A DNA stretch of 64,000 nucleotides from an uncultured Eubacteriales bacterium (GTDB taxonomy: Bacteria > Bacillota > Clostridia > Lachnospirales > Lachnospiraceae), in contig CASDTX010000007.1 of assembly GCA_949283695.1 (NCBI GenBank), positions 1-64,000 of the forward strand, in the 5' to 3' direction. This document shows, piece after piece, positions 33,435-41,575 of the stretch. Each line of letters opens with the position of its first letter. Positions within the stretch are counted from its first letter, which is position 1. The translations under genes and the position numbers were made by a program. Under the pieces are notes generated by a model, which saw nothing but the letters and a program-made list of their open reading frames with translations, was not told the origin of the DNA and ran no database searches.

Positions 33435-35294
33435 CTACTCCACATTCGGATCCGTGTCCCAGCAGAAGGAAGACTCCAGCCTTCTCTGAGCTCTGCGGTC
33501 TCTCAGGAATAATCGAAGGGGCGCATAGGCGTCTCTGCCGGAGATCTGTCCCATCTCCTGTTCCCAGAACTGCCCGAAGTATTTCATCCAGTCTTCCGTA
33601 TAATCCAGGATCCCCTGCTGAATCTGCCGGATCTCAGAATGATGGGCCTCTTTCCGGCCGAATCGGAAGGAAGGAAGCCCGCTGCCGTCTCTGGAGAAGC
33701 CGCGCAGCGTCGGTGAATCCGAGGTAAAGAGCAGTTCCATCCACAGATTGTGTTTCTTCCTCAGATCATGAAATCTCCACAGATCCCGGTTCTTCTGCTG
33801 GGAGAAGAGGTAGCTCTCCATCTGCCCCGCGAAGAAGAATCCTTCACTCACATCCGGGTCTGCGTTGCTGTCCGTAACCGTCCCCGCCAGCAGCGCATAC
33901 ACCCGGCAGGGCAGATGGAGGATCTGCTCTGTCATCGCCCCAAGCGCCACTGCCCCGCTGCCGGCCCAGCCCACATCCACGGCAGCCGCGCTCCGGCACT
34001 CCCCGGCGATTCCGGCCAGGTACTCCCCGGCTGCTTCCCGCTCTTCGCGGAAGGTGCCTGTCACCTCTTCCCACACAGAGAGCAGGTAGTCCCGGCACCG
34101 GTATGCCAACTCCCTGGTCAGTTCCTGGTCTTCGCCGCAGCTCAGAGCTTCGCAGGCCCTCGGGAGCAGCTTCCGAAGCCCCATGCTGCGGAAGATCTTC
34201 TCCAGCGAATACCCCTGCTCCGTCTTCTGAAACAGGAAACGCTCGAAGAAATCCGCAGGATAGATCTCTGCCAGAAGTCTGGCCGCCGCGCGGCGCGACC
34301 AGCGCACGAGGGCCGTCTTCTCACCCGGATACAGCCTGTCGTAGACCTTCTTCACGATCTCCCCGTCCCTTGTGAGGAACCAGACCGCCTCGATCTTCCG
34401 CGCGGCAACATAGTCATGGATAAACCGGCAGAACCCTAGCACCATCATTCCGCCGTACACATACCCATATTCATAGAACGGAGGATAGAGCCTGTTCCCT
34501 GCGTGAAGCTTGATGTTGACAATGCCTCTGTACATGCTGCCCACAACGGCCGACAGATCAAAGGAACGGTACTGGTTCCCCTCGGTCTGCGGGTTGGGAT
34601 GCCAGAATGGAGTAAAACCGGCATTGCCGGCCATAAGGATATCGGAGCGGATATTGTCCCCCACATGGGCCATGCGTCCCGGCCCCAGCTTCTCCCGCAT
34701 GACCCGGTACAGGCCGCCGGCCGCCTTGGACTCTCTGTAATCCGAAGAGACAAAATAGTGTTCGAATCTTCCCAGCCCTTTCTCTTCCAGCAGCCGCCCA
34801 AGGAAGGCCCCGTCAAGATACATATCACTGGCAGCCACAAGCGTCTTCCCCTTCCGCCTGAGCAGTTCCACAAGCCTCTCGAAGTACGGGTTTGCCAGGC
34901 AGAACTGCTCTTCCGTCTCCTGCTCGGCGCCCATCCCCTGCTCCTTTGGGATGCCGGTCCATTTCGCCAGGATCTCCCAGATGTCACTCAGACCGATCTC
35001 TCCGTTCCCTCCCTGCTTCCGGTCCCTGGCCCTGGCTTCTGCCTCCGCCCTGACCCGCAGTTCCCGAAAGCCCGGGTACGCGAACCGGATCCCCAGCATG
35101 TAGAACAGATCCGCCGGCTCCGAGAATGGGCGCAGCAGGAGGGTGTCAAAAATATCGAATGAAATCACATCATAAACCATCAGCTTTCCCGCCAGGTACT
35201 CCGGCGGGCGGATGCGCCGGTCCCGGGATTCCGGGAACTTCAGCCGCCTCGTCCTCCGCAGCTGCGGACCTCTTCCGATCCTTCCAGTCTTCAT
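33435..35294 (-). CDS. HAD phosphatase-phosphoribosyltransferase-like fusion protein
   Basis: A 619-residue paralogue of the 820-residue protein without the FnIII part. HAD motifs: DIFDT (47-51), ASD (155-157), Lys190 and VGDNIRSD (211-218). PRT-like motifs: FLTRDGE (306-312) and VDVGWAGSG (439-447). The C-terminal region is shared with the 820-residue protein (DAYAPLRLF here, DAYMPFQYF there). It follows the ABC ATPase with a 4-base overlap. I infer an enzyme that transfers a phosphosugar and then dephosphorylates it; direct evidence is absent. Confidence 0.7.
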   Translation of the reverse strand: MKTGRIGRGPQLRRTRRLKFPESRDRRIRPPEYLAGKLMVYDVISFDIFDTLLLRPFSEPADLFYMLGIRFAYPGFRELRVRAEAEARARDRKQGGNGEIGLSDIWEILAKWTGIPKEQGMGAEQETEEQFCLANPYFERLVELLRRKGKTLVAASDMYLDGAFLGRLLEEKGLGRFEHYFVSSDYRESKAAGGLYRVMREKLGPGRMAHVGDNIRSDILMAGNAGFTPFWHPNPQTEGNQYRSFDLSAVVGSMYRGIVNIKLHAGNRLYPPFYEYGYVYGGMMVLGFCRFIHDYVAARKIEAVWFLTRDGEIVKKVYDRLYPGEKTALVRWSRRAAARLLAEIYPADFFERFLFQKTEQGYSLEKIFRSMGLRKLLPRACEALSCGEDQELTRELAYRCRDYLLSVWEEVTGTFREEREAAGEYLAGIAGECRSAAAVDVGWAGSGAVALGAMTEQILHLPCRVYALLAGTVTDSNADPDVSEGFFFAGQMESYLFSQQKNRDLWRFHDLRKKHNLWMELLFTSDSPTLRGFSRDGSGLPSFRFGRKEAHHSEIRQIQQGILDYTEDWMKYFGQFWEQEMGQISGRDAYAPLRLFLRDRRAQRRLESSFCWDTDPNVE

Positions 35295-36094
35295 CGCTGT
35301 TCTTCTCCTCGCTTTCTCCCATATTCTGCATAAGCCGCGCAGACCTTTCCCGGGTCACCGGTCATCTTCTGAACCCCTTTCTCGATCCAGATCGCCCGGG
35401 TACAATTCTTCAGGATCGTGTCCGTCGAATGGGATACGATCAGGACGGTCGCCCCGCTGTGAATCATTTCCTGGATCCGCTTCCCGCTCTTCTCCTTGAA
35501 GAACATATCTCCCACACTCAGGATCTCATCCAGGATCAGGATCTGGGGATTCTCCTCCGCCGTCGCCACCGCGAACGCCAGGCGCGACACCATGCCGGAG
35601 GAGAAGTTCTTGATCTTCTGTTCCATGAACCCTTCCAGCTCGGCAAACCGGACAATGTCCTCATATTTGCTTCTGATAAAGGACCTGCTGTAGCCCAGAA
35701 CCGCCCCGTTGAGATAGACATTCTCCCGGGCTGTCAGCTCCCGGTCGAACCCCGCTCCCAGAGTAAGCAGACGGATACTGTCTCTGTCCGCGCTCACTCT
35801 GCCTCTGGTGGGCGCCATAGCTCCGGAAATGATTTTCAGAAGCGTACTCTTCCCGGAGCCGTTGGTGCCGATGATCCCCACCACTTCTCCCTGATACACC
35901 CGAAAACGGATCCCCTGCAGCGCCCGGAGAGTCCGGTATCTGTTCTTCCCGGTGACCATGCCGATCACATATTCTTTCAGGCTGGAAGCATTCTCCACGG
36001 GCACGCGGAAATGCATACTCACATTGCGCACTGCGATCACCGGACGCCGGCCCGCCGTTCGTCCCGCTCTCTTGTTCTTTTCCCTCTCTGCCAC
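35291..36094 (-). CDS. Polysaccharide ABC exporter, ATP-binding subunit (Wzt/KpsT/TagH-like)
   Basis: A 267-residue nucleotide-binding subunit: Walker A GTNGSGKS (76-83), signature FSSGM, Walker B ILILDE and the switch His in VSHS. The SLKEYVIGMVTGKNRYRTL segment before Walker A is typical of polysaccharide and teichoic acid exporters. The short length means no C-terminal glycan-recognition domain as in O-antigen Wzt, so it is closer to KpsT or TagH types. It pairs with the permease gene 52 bases upstream. Confidence 0.93.
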   Translation of the reverse strand: MAEREKNKRAGRTAGRRPVIAVRNVSMHFRVPVENASSLKEYVIGMVTGKNRYRTLRALQGIRFRVYQGEVVGIIGTNGSGKSTLLKIISGAMAPTRGRVSADRDSIRLLTLGAGFDRELTARENVYLNGAVLGYSRSFIRSKYEDIVRFAELEGFMEQKIKNFSSGMVSRLAFAVATAEENPQILILDEILSVGDMFFKEKSGKRIQEMIHSGATVLIVSHSTDTILKNCTRAIWIEKGVQKMTGDPGKVCAAYAEYGRKRGEEQR

Positions 36095-36145
36095 TGCTTC
36101 TACCTCTCTTCTCTGTGTTCTGATTCTTCCCCTTGTCCGCCGGCG

Positions 36146-36904
36146 CTACAGTCTCTGTACAATCTTGTTCTGGCTGGCCCGGAAGATCCAGGCACCGGTC
36201 AGATACATTCCGATCCCCCACACCAGGATCCGCGCAGTGACTCCGGGCTGCGGAAGAGAACCGTACATGATACATTCTCTCGCGGCAGCGATAAAGTTAT
36301 ACACCGGGTTTTCCCGAATCACTGCCTGCATGATCTCCGGAAGCAGATCCAGCGGATAGAACAGCGCTGACAGATACATCCACAGTGTCAGCAGCACAGA
36401 ATACAGATGCTTCACATCTCCGAAAAACACATAGAGCACAGACAGCAGGTATCCCATCCCCAGCGAGAAGAGAAAGACCGCGCACATCACCAGCGGATAG
36501 AACAGCATGGCCCCGGAAGGCCGGATTCCGAACCAGGCCAGGATCACGGCATAGGCGATCAGGGAATACAGGTAATTCACGAACGCCGTGCATACCCTGG
36601 CCAGGGGAAATACGGACCGTGGGATCCTTACCTGCAGGATCAGCGCCTGGTTGTCCGCCAGGGCTGTCATCGCGGTATTGGTGGCTGTGGTGAAGAAATT
36701 CCATATAAGGAAGCCCGTCAGATAGTACACCGGATAGTTTTCAATGGATTTGCGGAACATGGAAGAGAAGATCAGAGAGAGAACCGCCATGGACAGAAGG
36801 GGATTGAGGACACTCCACAGAATGCCCAGCTTTGACCTGCTGTATTTCCTTCTCATCTCTCTGGCAACCAGTTCCTGTATGACAAATAACGGCTGTGTCT
36901 TCAT
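36146..36904 (-). CDS. Polysaccharide ABC exporter, ABC-2 type permease (Wzm/TagG-like)
   Basis: A 252-residue membrane protein with six membrane segments, opening with LVAREMRRKYSRSKLGILWS, the hallmark of capsule, O-antigen and teichoic acid export permeases. With the following ATPase it would export the completed, lipid-linked glycan; this agrees with the absence of Wzx and Wzy genes in the operon. Its ATG overlaps the upstream stop by 4 bases. Confidence 0.93.
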   Translation of the reverse strand: MKTQPLFVIQELVAREMRRKYSRSKLGILWSVLNPLLSMAVLSLIFSSMFRKSIENYPVYYLTGFLIWNFFTTATNTAMTALADNQALILQVRIPRSVFPLARVCTAFVNYLYSLIAYAVILAWFGIRPSGAMLFYPLVMCAVFLFSLGMGYLLSVLYVFFGDVKHLYSVLLTLWMYLSALFYPLDLLPEIMQAVIRENPVYNFIAAARECIMYGSLPQPGVTARILVWGIGMYLTGAWIFRASQNKIVQRL

Positions 36905-38217
36905 CGCTTTCTACTCTCCGTCCACTGTTTTTTCAAATAAAGTGCATACCGATACATCCGATTCTGAAGAAGGTGCATGTGCACGCGCCTGCCTGCAAGC
37001 CGGATGCTTCCCTCCATCCAGGCACTCTCCCGGATCACCTTCGGTTCTCCGATCCCCAGAAGCCCGCGGATCTTCGGCAGGAAGTGATTCCCCCGGATCT
37101 CTGCCTCCGACAGCGGCGCCGCAAGGGTCTGCCCTGCGTCCAGCACATCGTCTGTGAACTTCATCCGTCCGAAAGCCTCTGCCTCCCTGCTGTCCGGAGC
37201 CCCCATCAGCCTTCGGAATTCTCGCAGGTTCCGGGACTCTCTCAGGCTTCGGAATTCTCGCAGATTCCCCGGCTGTCTGCTTTTGTCAGCCCTTGCTTCC
37301 ACGGCAGAGAGCAGGATGGAGAGTTCCTCCTGATTGCGGATCACCGGGTCCTCCGGGACCGGTTCATAGCCTTGTTCCCCCTTCCGGTAACCCACGGTCA
37401 TGGGCGCAGGCTCGCTGAACACACATTCGAACAGGCTGTTGCAGAACCACACCTTTCTCCGGATGTTTCCCGTGGGGCCGAAATAATATGCATGATACCG
37501 CTCCGGGTCTGCTCCTTCCGGAAGATGGTAAAGGCCGAAATAGTACCCGTCCAGCCCCTCTTTGCGGCCGCCGGACTGCAAAAGTCTGCCGAGCGTCTGC
37601 TGCATGCTTCCCGTCCATCCGCTGTCAGCCACCGCGGCGGGCACATCGTCCAGAAGTCCTTCCTGCCGGAAGTATCCCATGGCCGGTTCATAGGCGGCGC
37701 GCGCGTGGGCAGATACGTCTTCCCAGAACTGCTGATCCCGGAGAAGGATCTCTCTCAATCCCTGCAGCTCCTGCCTGGACAAGATCCGGTTCCGTTCTCC
37801 CGCTCTGCCCATCCGCCGGGCCGTCCGGCAGACCTCTTCCTCTGTAAGTCCGGCCCGCTTCAGCACCTTCTGGAGCGTCACGTCGATGCCGCCCAGGCAG
37901 ATCTGCTCCACAGCCTGCGTCCCGATCAGATGGAACCAGGGGATCCGGAGCGCGTATCTGGAGCACTTCAGATAGCGCAGTTCGATCGGTCTTTCCGCGG
38001 AACCGGATCTCCCAGCCAGATTCTGTCTGCTTAAGATCTGTGCCGCCCGGTACATCGGATACCCGTCCCGCGCAAGAAAATAGATCCGCCGGATTCCCTT
38101 TTGTCCGGCGGATCTTAAGATCCACTCTACAAAATCAACATAAACCGGAGCCAGCACGTCCTCCGCACTTCTGCGCACAGTCTCCATGCAGGCCTCTCTC
38201 ACCGTTCGTTCCTCCAT
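36901..38217 (-). CDS. Phosphoribosyltransferase-like protein without HAD domain
   Basis: A 438-residue protein related to the C-terminal half of the two HAD fusions. It has YFLARDGYP (46-54), like a PRTase PPi loop, a KCSRY segment near 84-88 that matches the WSR positions of the relatives, and VADSGWTGSM (196-205), like a PRPP loop. It lacks any DxDxT HAD motif, so a phosphatase would have to come from another protein. Short repeats of LREFR/LRESR type occur near residues 315-335. It lies between the GT2 gene and the exporter. Function is inferred only by analogy. Confidence 0.6.
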   Translation of the reverse strand: MEERTVREACMETVRRSAEDVLAPVYVDFVEWILRSAGQKGIRRIYFLARDGYPMYRAAQILSRQNLAGRSGSAERPIELRYLKCSRYALRIPWFHLIGTQAVEQICLGGIDVTLQKVLKRAGLTEEEVCRTARRMGRAGERNRILSRQELQGLREILLRDQQFWEDVSAHARAAYEPAMGYFRQEGLLDDVPAAVADSGWTGSMQQTLGRLLQSGGRKEGLDGYYFGLYHLPEGADPERYHAYYFGPTGNIRRKVWFCNSLFECVFSEPAPMTVGYRKGEQGYEPVPEDPVIRNQEELSILLSAVEARADKSRQPGNLREFRSLRESRNLREFRRLMGAPDSREAEAFGRMKFTDDVLDAGQTLAAPLSEAEIRGNHFLPKIRGLLGIGEPKVIRESAWMEGSIRLAGRRVHMHLLQNRMYRYALYLKKQWTESRKR

Positions 38218-38223
38218 CGTTCT

Positions 38224-39042
38224 CTACGCCTCTCCAATCCGGCTCTGCCCCTGCTTCATCCTCCGGTACAGCCCGGGCGGCAGAACTGCGCCGATCAGCG
38301 GCCGGTACCGGCACAGCCACGCCCAGGGACCGGTAAGCCCCATGGCATGGAATCCATTCTTTCTCAGCCGTATCTCATCGATCCGCCTGCGGAACTTCCT
38401 CCTGCGGTATCCTGCCTCATCCTCCCGGTAGCAGAACAATTCTTTCTGAAGATTATACCCGCGGCATCCCATAATATGCATGCGCATGAAAATTTCATAA
38501 TCTTCACAGCGCAGCATCTGCTGCGAAGTATTATAGGTGCCGCATGTTTCGAATACGGTCCTGCGGAACATGACAGCCGGGTGAATATAAGGGGAAAATG
38601 CCAGGAAGTCTTCTTTCCCTGGGATCACCGGCATTCTCCGGATCCCCCAGACCCCTGCATTGTCAAACAAAAATGCATTGCATCCTATATAATCATACTC
38701 CGGATGGCTGTCCAGGAACTCTGCCTGGATCTTCAGCCGTCCCGGCAGAGAGAGATCATCCGCATCCATGCGGGCAATATACTCGCCCCGCGCGTTGGCA
38801 AGACATTGGTTCAGTCCCCAGGCGATTCCCCGGTTCCTGTCCCCTTCCAGGAGCCGGATCCTGGGATCAGATCCGGCCAGACACCGCAGCTTCTCCCGGA
38901 CCGCTTCCTCCGACCCGTCGTCATAGATCAGAAACTCCCAGTCCTTCTCCGTCTGTCTGAGAATCGACGCTGCCGCTTCTTCAAGCTGAACGTACGGATG
39001 TGGATTGTACACACTCATGATCACAGAGATCTTCGGTTTCAT
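38224..39042 (-). CDS. GT2 family glycosyltransferase
   Basis: A 272-residue GT-A transferase: ISVIMSVYNPHPY at the start, DDG (41-43) and the metal-binding DADD (93-96), then RCEDYEIFMRM as the acceptor/base region. It adds one sugar to the growing lipid-linked chain in the cytosol. A much longer frame exists upstream, but it is antisense-like sequence inside the GT4 gene; ATG 39042 follows AGGAGG at 7 bases and matches the family start. It overlaps the GT4 gene by about 60 bases. Confidence 0.9.
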   Translation of the reverse strand: MKPKISVIMSVYNPHPYVQLEEAAASILRQTEKDWEFLIYDDGSEEAVREKLRCLAGSDPRIRLLEGDRNRGIAWGLNQCLANARGEYIARMDADDLSLPGRLKIQAEFLDSHPEYDYIGCNAFLFDNAGVWGIRRMPVIPGKEDFLAFSPYIHPAVMFRRTVFETCGTYNTSQQMLRCEDYEIFMRMHIMGCRGYNLQKELFCYREDEAGYRRRKFRRRIDEIRLRKNGFHAMGLTGPWAWLCRYRPLIGAVLPPGLYRRMKQGQSRIGEA

Positions 39043-40204
39043 CCTCATGCCTCCTGTTCCACAGTTCCTGATAGATCCGCTCCATACAGCCCTTCGCCTT
39101 CTTCTTGTCAAAGCGCAGACTCTCTTCCCGGGCCGCCGCTCCCATGCGCCTGCCCATCTCCGGATCTTCTGCCAGGGCTTCTGCTGCCCGGGCGAAGTCT
39201 TCCGGTACGCTTCCCCGGCACAGGAACCCGTTTTCTCCAGGCTTGATATACTCCAGCGTCCCCCGGCTGACTGCCCCTGCCACCGGGATCCCGCAGGCCA
39301 TCGCCTCCAGAGCAGCCATCCCCAGCCCTTCTCGCAGCGAAGGGAAGACGAAGAGATCCGCCCCCTGCAGCAGGACATCCAGGTCATTCCGGTATCCCAG
39401 GAACCGCACCTGATCCCGGATCCCATAGGCTTCGGCAAGTTTCTGAAGCTTCCCGCGGTAAGGCCCCTCCCCGCAGATACAGTAGCAGATGGGCCGCCCG
39501 CTGACTTCCGGAGAGTTCCGGATCATCTCCAGCACCGTTGCGTGATTCTTCTCCCGGTCCAGGAGCGCTGCCGTGAGAAGACAGAACTCCTGCTCCGAGA
39601 CGCCCAAGCGCTTCCTCGCCTCCCGCCGAAGCTCCGGTCTGGGCGCATACTTCTCGGTATCTACCCCGACGCCTGGTATCCGGCAGACCTTCCCCTTTCG
39701 GCGCAGGGAGAACCTCCCCGCCGCCTGCTCATCCTCATGGTTGATGGTCACCAGGCTGTCCGTCATGCGGGCCAGGATCCGTTCCGCCGGATAATAGAGC
39801 AGCCAGTTCTGAAGGGGTGCGCCTTTATAGAAATGAAACCCATGGGCCGTGTAGATCACCGGGATCTTCCGTCCTGCTGCCAGCGATGCCAGCCGGCCGA
39901 GCACTCCGCCCATCGGTGTATGGCAGTGGATCGTATCGATCTGCTCTCTGCGGATGATTCTCCGAAGTTCCCGCAGTGCCCGCAGATTCGCGCGCACAGA
40001 CAGCGGCGACTTCTCGATCGGAATCGGATGCAGCCAGATCCCATTTTCCTCAAAGTATCCTTCCCGGACCGCATAGGCAGGCCGGTCAAAGTTCGAGGCA
40101 AAATGAATCTCCGCCTCTGCCTCCTGCAGCAGTTCCACCGTATTTCTTTCAAACTGCCAGAGGAACCCACTGACTGTCGTAATCATCAATACTCTGTGCT
40201 TCAT
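38981..40204 (-). CDS. GT4 family glycosyltransferase
   Basis: A 407-residue GT-B transferase of the GT4 family. HCHTPMGGVLGRLAS and TAHGFHFYKGAP in the acceptor half and FPSLREGLGMAALEAMACG with the conserved E-x7-E in the donor half are typical of the capsular and exopolysaccharide EpsD/CapM-like group. It is the first gene of the polysaccharide operon. Its start follows GTGAGGAAGG. A cytosolic role in early chain assembly is expected; the sugar is unknown. Confidence 0.92.
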   Translation of the reverse strand: MKHRVLMITTVSGFLWQFERNTVELLQEAEAEIHFASNFDRPAYAVREGYFEENGIWLHPIPIEKSPLSVRANLRALRELRRIIRREQIDTIHCHTPMGGVLGRLASLAAGRKIPVIYTAHGFHFYKGAPLQNWLLYYPAERILARMTDSLVTINHEDEQAAGRFSLRRKGKVCRIPGVGVDTEKYAPRPELRREARKRLGVSEQEFCLLTAALLDREKNHATVLEMIRNSPEVSGRPICYCICGEGPYRGKLQKLAEAYGIRDQVRFLGYRNDLDVLLQGADLFVFPSLREGLGMAALEAMACGIPVAGAVSRGTLEYIKPGENGFLCRGSVPEDFARAAEALAEDPEMGRRMGAAAREESLRFDKKKAKGCMERIYQELWNRRHEDETEDLCDHECVQSTSVRSA

Positions 40205-40312
40205 CCTTCCTCACTCCCGTCCCCGGGACCCCTGGCAGATCACAGAGCCCGGTGCTGTTCTTTTGAATCCGGAAGTCAGTCTATCATTTCTGATTCTTCA
40301 ATTCCTTATGAA

Positions 40313-40346
40313 TTTGCTGGAAGGATTGGTGGATCCTTCCAGCAAA
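40313..40346. repeat. Hairpin 1 in the leader of the polysaccharide operon
   Basis: TTTGCTGGAAGGAT and its exact complement flank a 6-base loop, 109 bases upstream of the GT4 start. No T-run follows. It may be the end of the ldh transcript or a regulatory leader element. Confidence 0.6.
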
Positions 40347-40391
40347 CTGACAGCTCATGCAGGTATGGCTGCCGCCTGCCGGGCGTATCAC

Positions 40392-40440
40392 GCAGAGAAC
40401 AGGCCGGAGCACTTCTCCTGCGCTCCGGCCTGTTCTCTGC
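40392..40440. terminator. Hairpin 2, 19-bp perfect stem downstream of ldh
   Basis: GCAGAGAACAGGCCGGAGC and its exact complement flank an 11-base loop, 34 bases after the ldh stop. On the minus strand no T-run follows; on the plus strand it is followed by CTTTTC. It most likely stops or processes the ldh mRNA, but it could also be read as a leader hairpin of the downstream operon. Confidence 0.6.
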
Positions 40441-40473
40441 CTTTTCTATGATTCTTTTTTCTGGTATTTCTTC

Positions 40474-41421
40474 TCAGCGATAACCGATCTGAGCCAGCAC
40501 ACTCTTCAGCTCATCGGCAGACTGCTCCAGCCGCTCTCGTTCTGCGTCACTGAAACAGATCTCCAGGATCTGCTCTGCCCCACCCCTGCCAATCACAGTG
40601 GGAATGCTGAGCGACAGTCCTTTCATCCCGTATTCACCGCTCAATGGAACCGAGATCGGAGCGATGGTATGACTGTCTCTTACGATTGCCTCTGCGATCT
40701 TCGCGGCAGCCATACCGATCCCATAATAGGTCGCGCCCTTGCGGTCGATGATCTCGTAAGCACTGTCCCGCACGCCGCAGTAGATCTCCTCTTCTTCCTG
40801 CTCAAATCCTGCACACCCTCTCAGCCGGGCGAATTCCTCCAGCCCGATGCCGTAGATGTTCGCGCAGCTCCACGCCGCAAGCTCGCTGTCGCCGTGTTCT
40901 CCCACGATAAATGCATGCACATTCCGGCTGTCTACGTTCAGCTTCTCGCTGATCAGATACTTCAGTCTGGCCGTGTCCAGCACGGTTCCGGAACCGATCA
41001 CCCTCTCCTTCGGGAACCCGGATTCCCTCAGTGCAACCTCCGTCAGAATATCCACCGGATTGGATACAATCATCAGGATCCCCTCACAGTTCACCCTGCG
41101 GATCTCTGCGATCACAGCCTTCATGATCCCGGCATTCTTCTGTACCAGATCCAGTCTTGTCTCACCGGGCTTCTGATTCGCCCCTGCTGTGATGATCACC
41201 ACAGACGCATCTGCGATATCCTCGTATCGTCCCGCGCAGATATCCATGGCGTGAGAAAATGGCAGTCCGTGGCTGATGTCCATTGCCTCGCCTTCCGCTT
41301 TCGCCTGGTTGGCGTCAAGCAGAATCATTTCTGAAAATAATCCCTTCTGCATCAGTGTATATGCAATGGTCGATCCCACGAAACCACAGCCGATCACCGC
41401 TGCTTTCTGTATGTTTACCAT
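40474..41421 (-). CDS. ldh: L-lactate dehydrogenase
   Basis: A 315-residue NAD-dependent enzyme converting pyruvate to lactate, regenerating NAD+ in fermentation. The Rossmann GCGFVGSTIA, the GTVLDTARLKYL segment with the substrate-binding Arg and the catalytic GEHGDSE are all intact. The start follows AAGGAGG. It is flanked by hairpins and seems monocistronic. Confidence 0.95.
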   Translation of the reverse strand: MVNIQKAAVIGCGFVGSTIAYTLMQKGLFSEMILLDANQAKAEGEAMDISHGLPFSHAMDICAGRYEDIADASVVIITAGANQKPGETRLDLVQKNAGIMKAVIAEIRRVNCEGILMIVSNPVDILTEVALRESGFPKERVIGSGTVLDTARLKYLISEKLNVDSRNVHAFIVGEHGDSELAAWSCANIYGIGLEEFARLRGCAGFEQEEEEIYCGVRDSAYEIIDRKGATYYGIGMAAAKIAEAIVRDSHTIAPISVPLSGEYGMKGLSLSIPTVIGRGGAEQILEICFSDAERERLEQSADELKSVLAQIGYR

Positions 41422-41575
41422 GTTCCTGATTCCTCCTTCTCTTCACGGTTGTAATATAGTCATTTCCAGAAAAATCAAGAGTGCATCAGGTATTTTTTTC
41501 CAATTTGATCCTGGTTCAGCCATACAGTGCGGCTCTGCAAACGGTGCGGGCTGAATTGTTAATCTGGCAGCAATT

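Noticed and set aside
39043..39438. N-terminal extension of the GT2 protein
   Set aside because: It lies inside the GT4 coding region in another frame and is Trp/Arg/Ser-rich; the ATG at 39042 has a good ribosome binding site and the family start.
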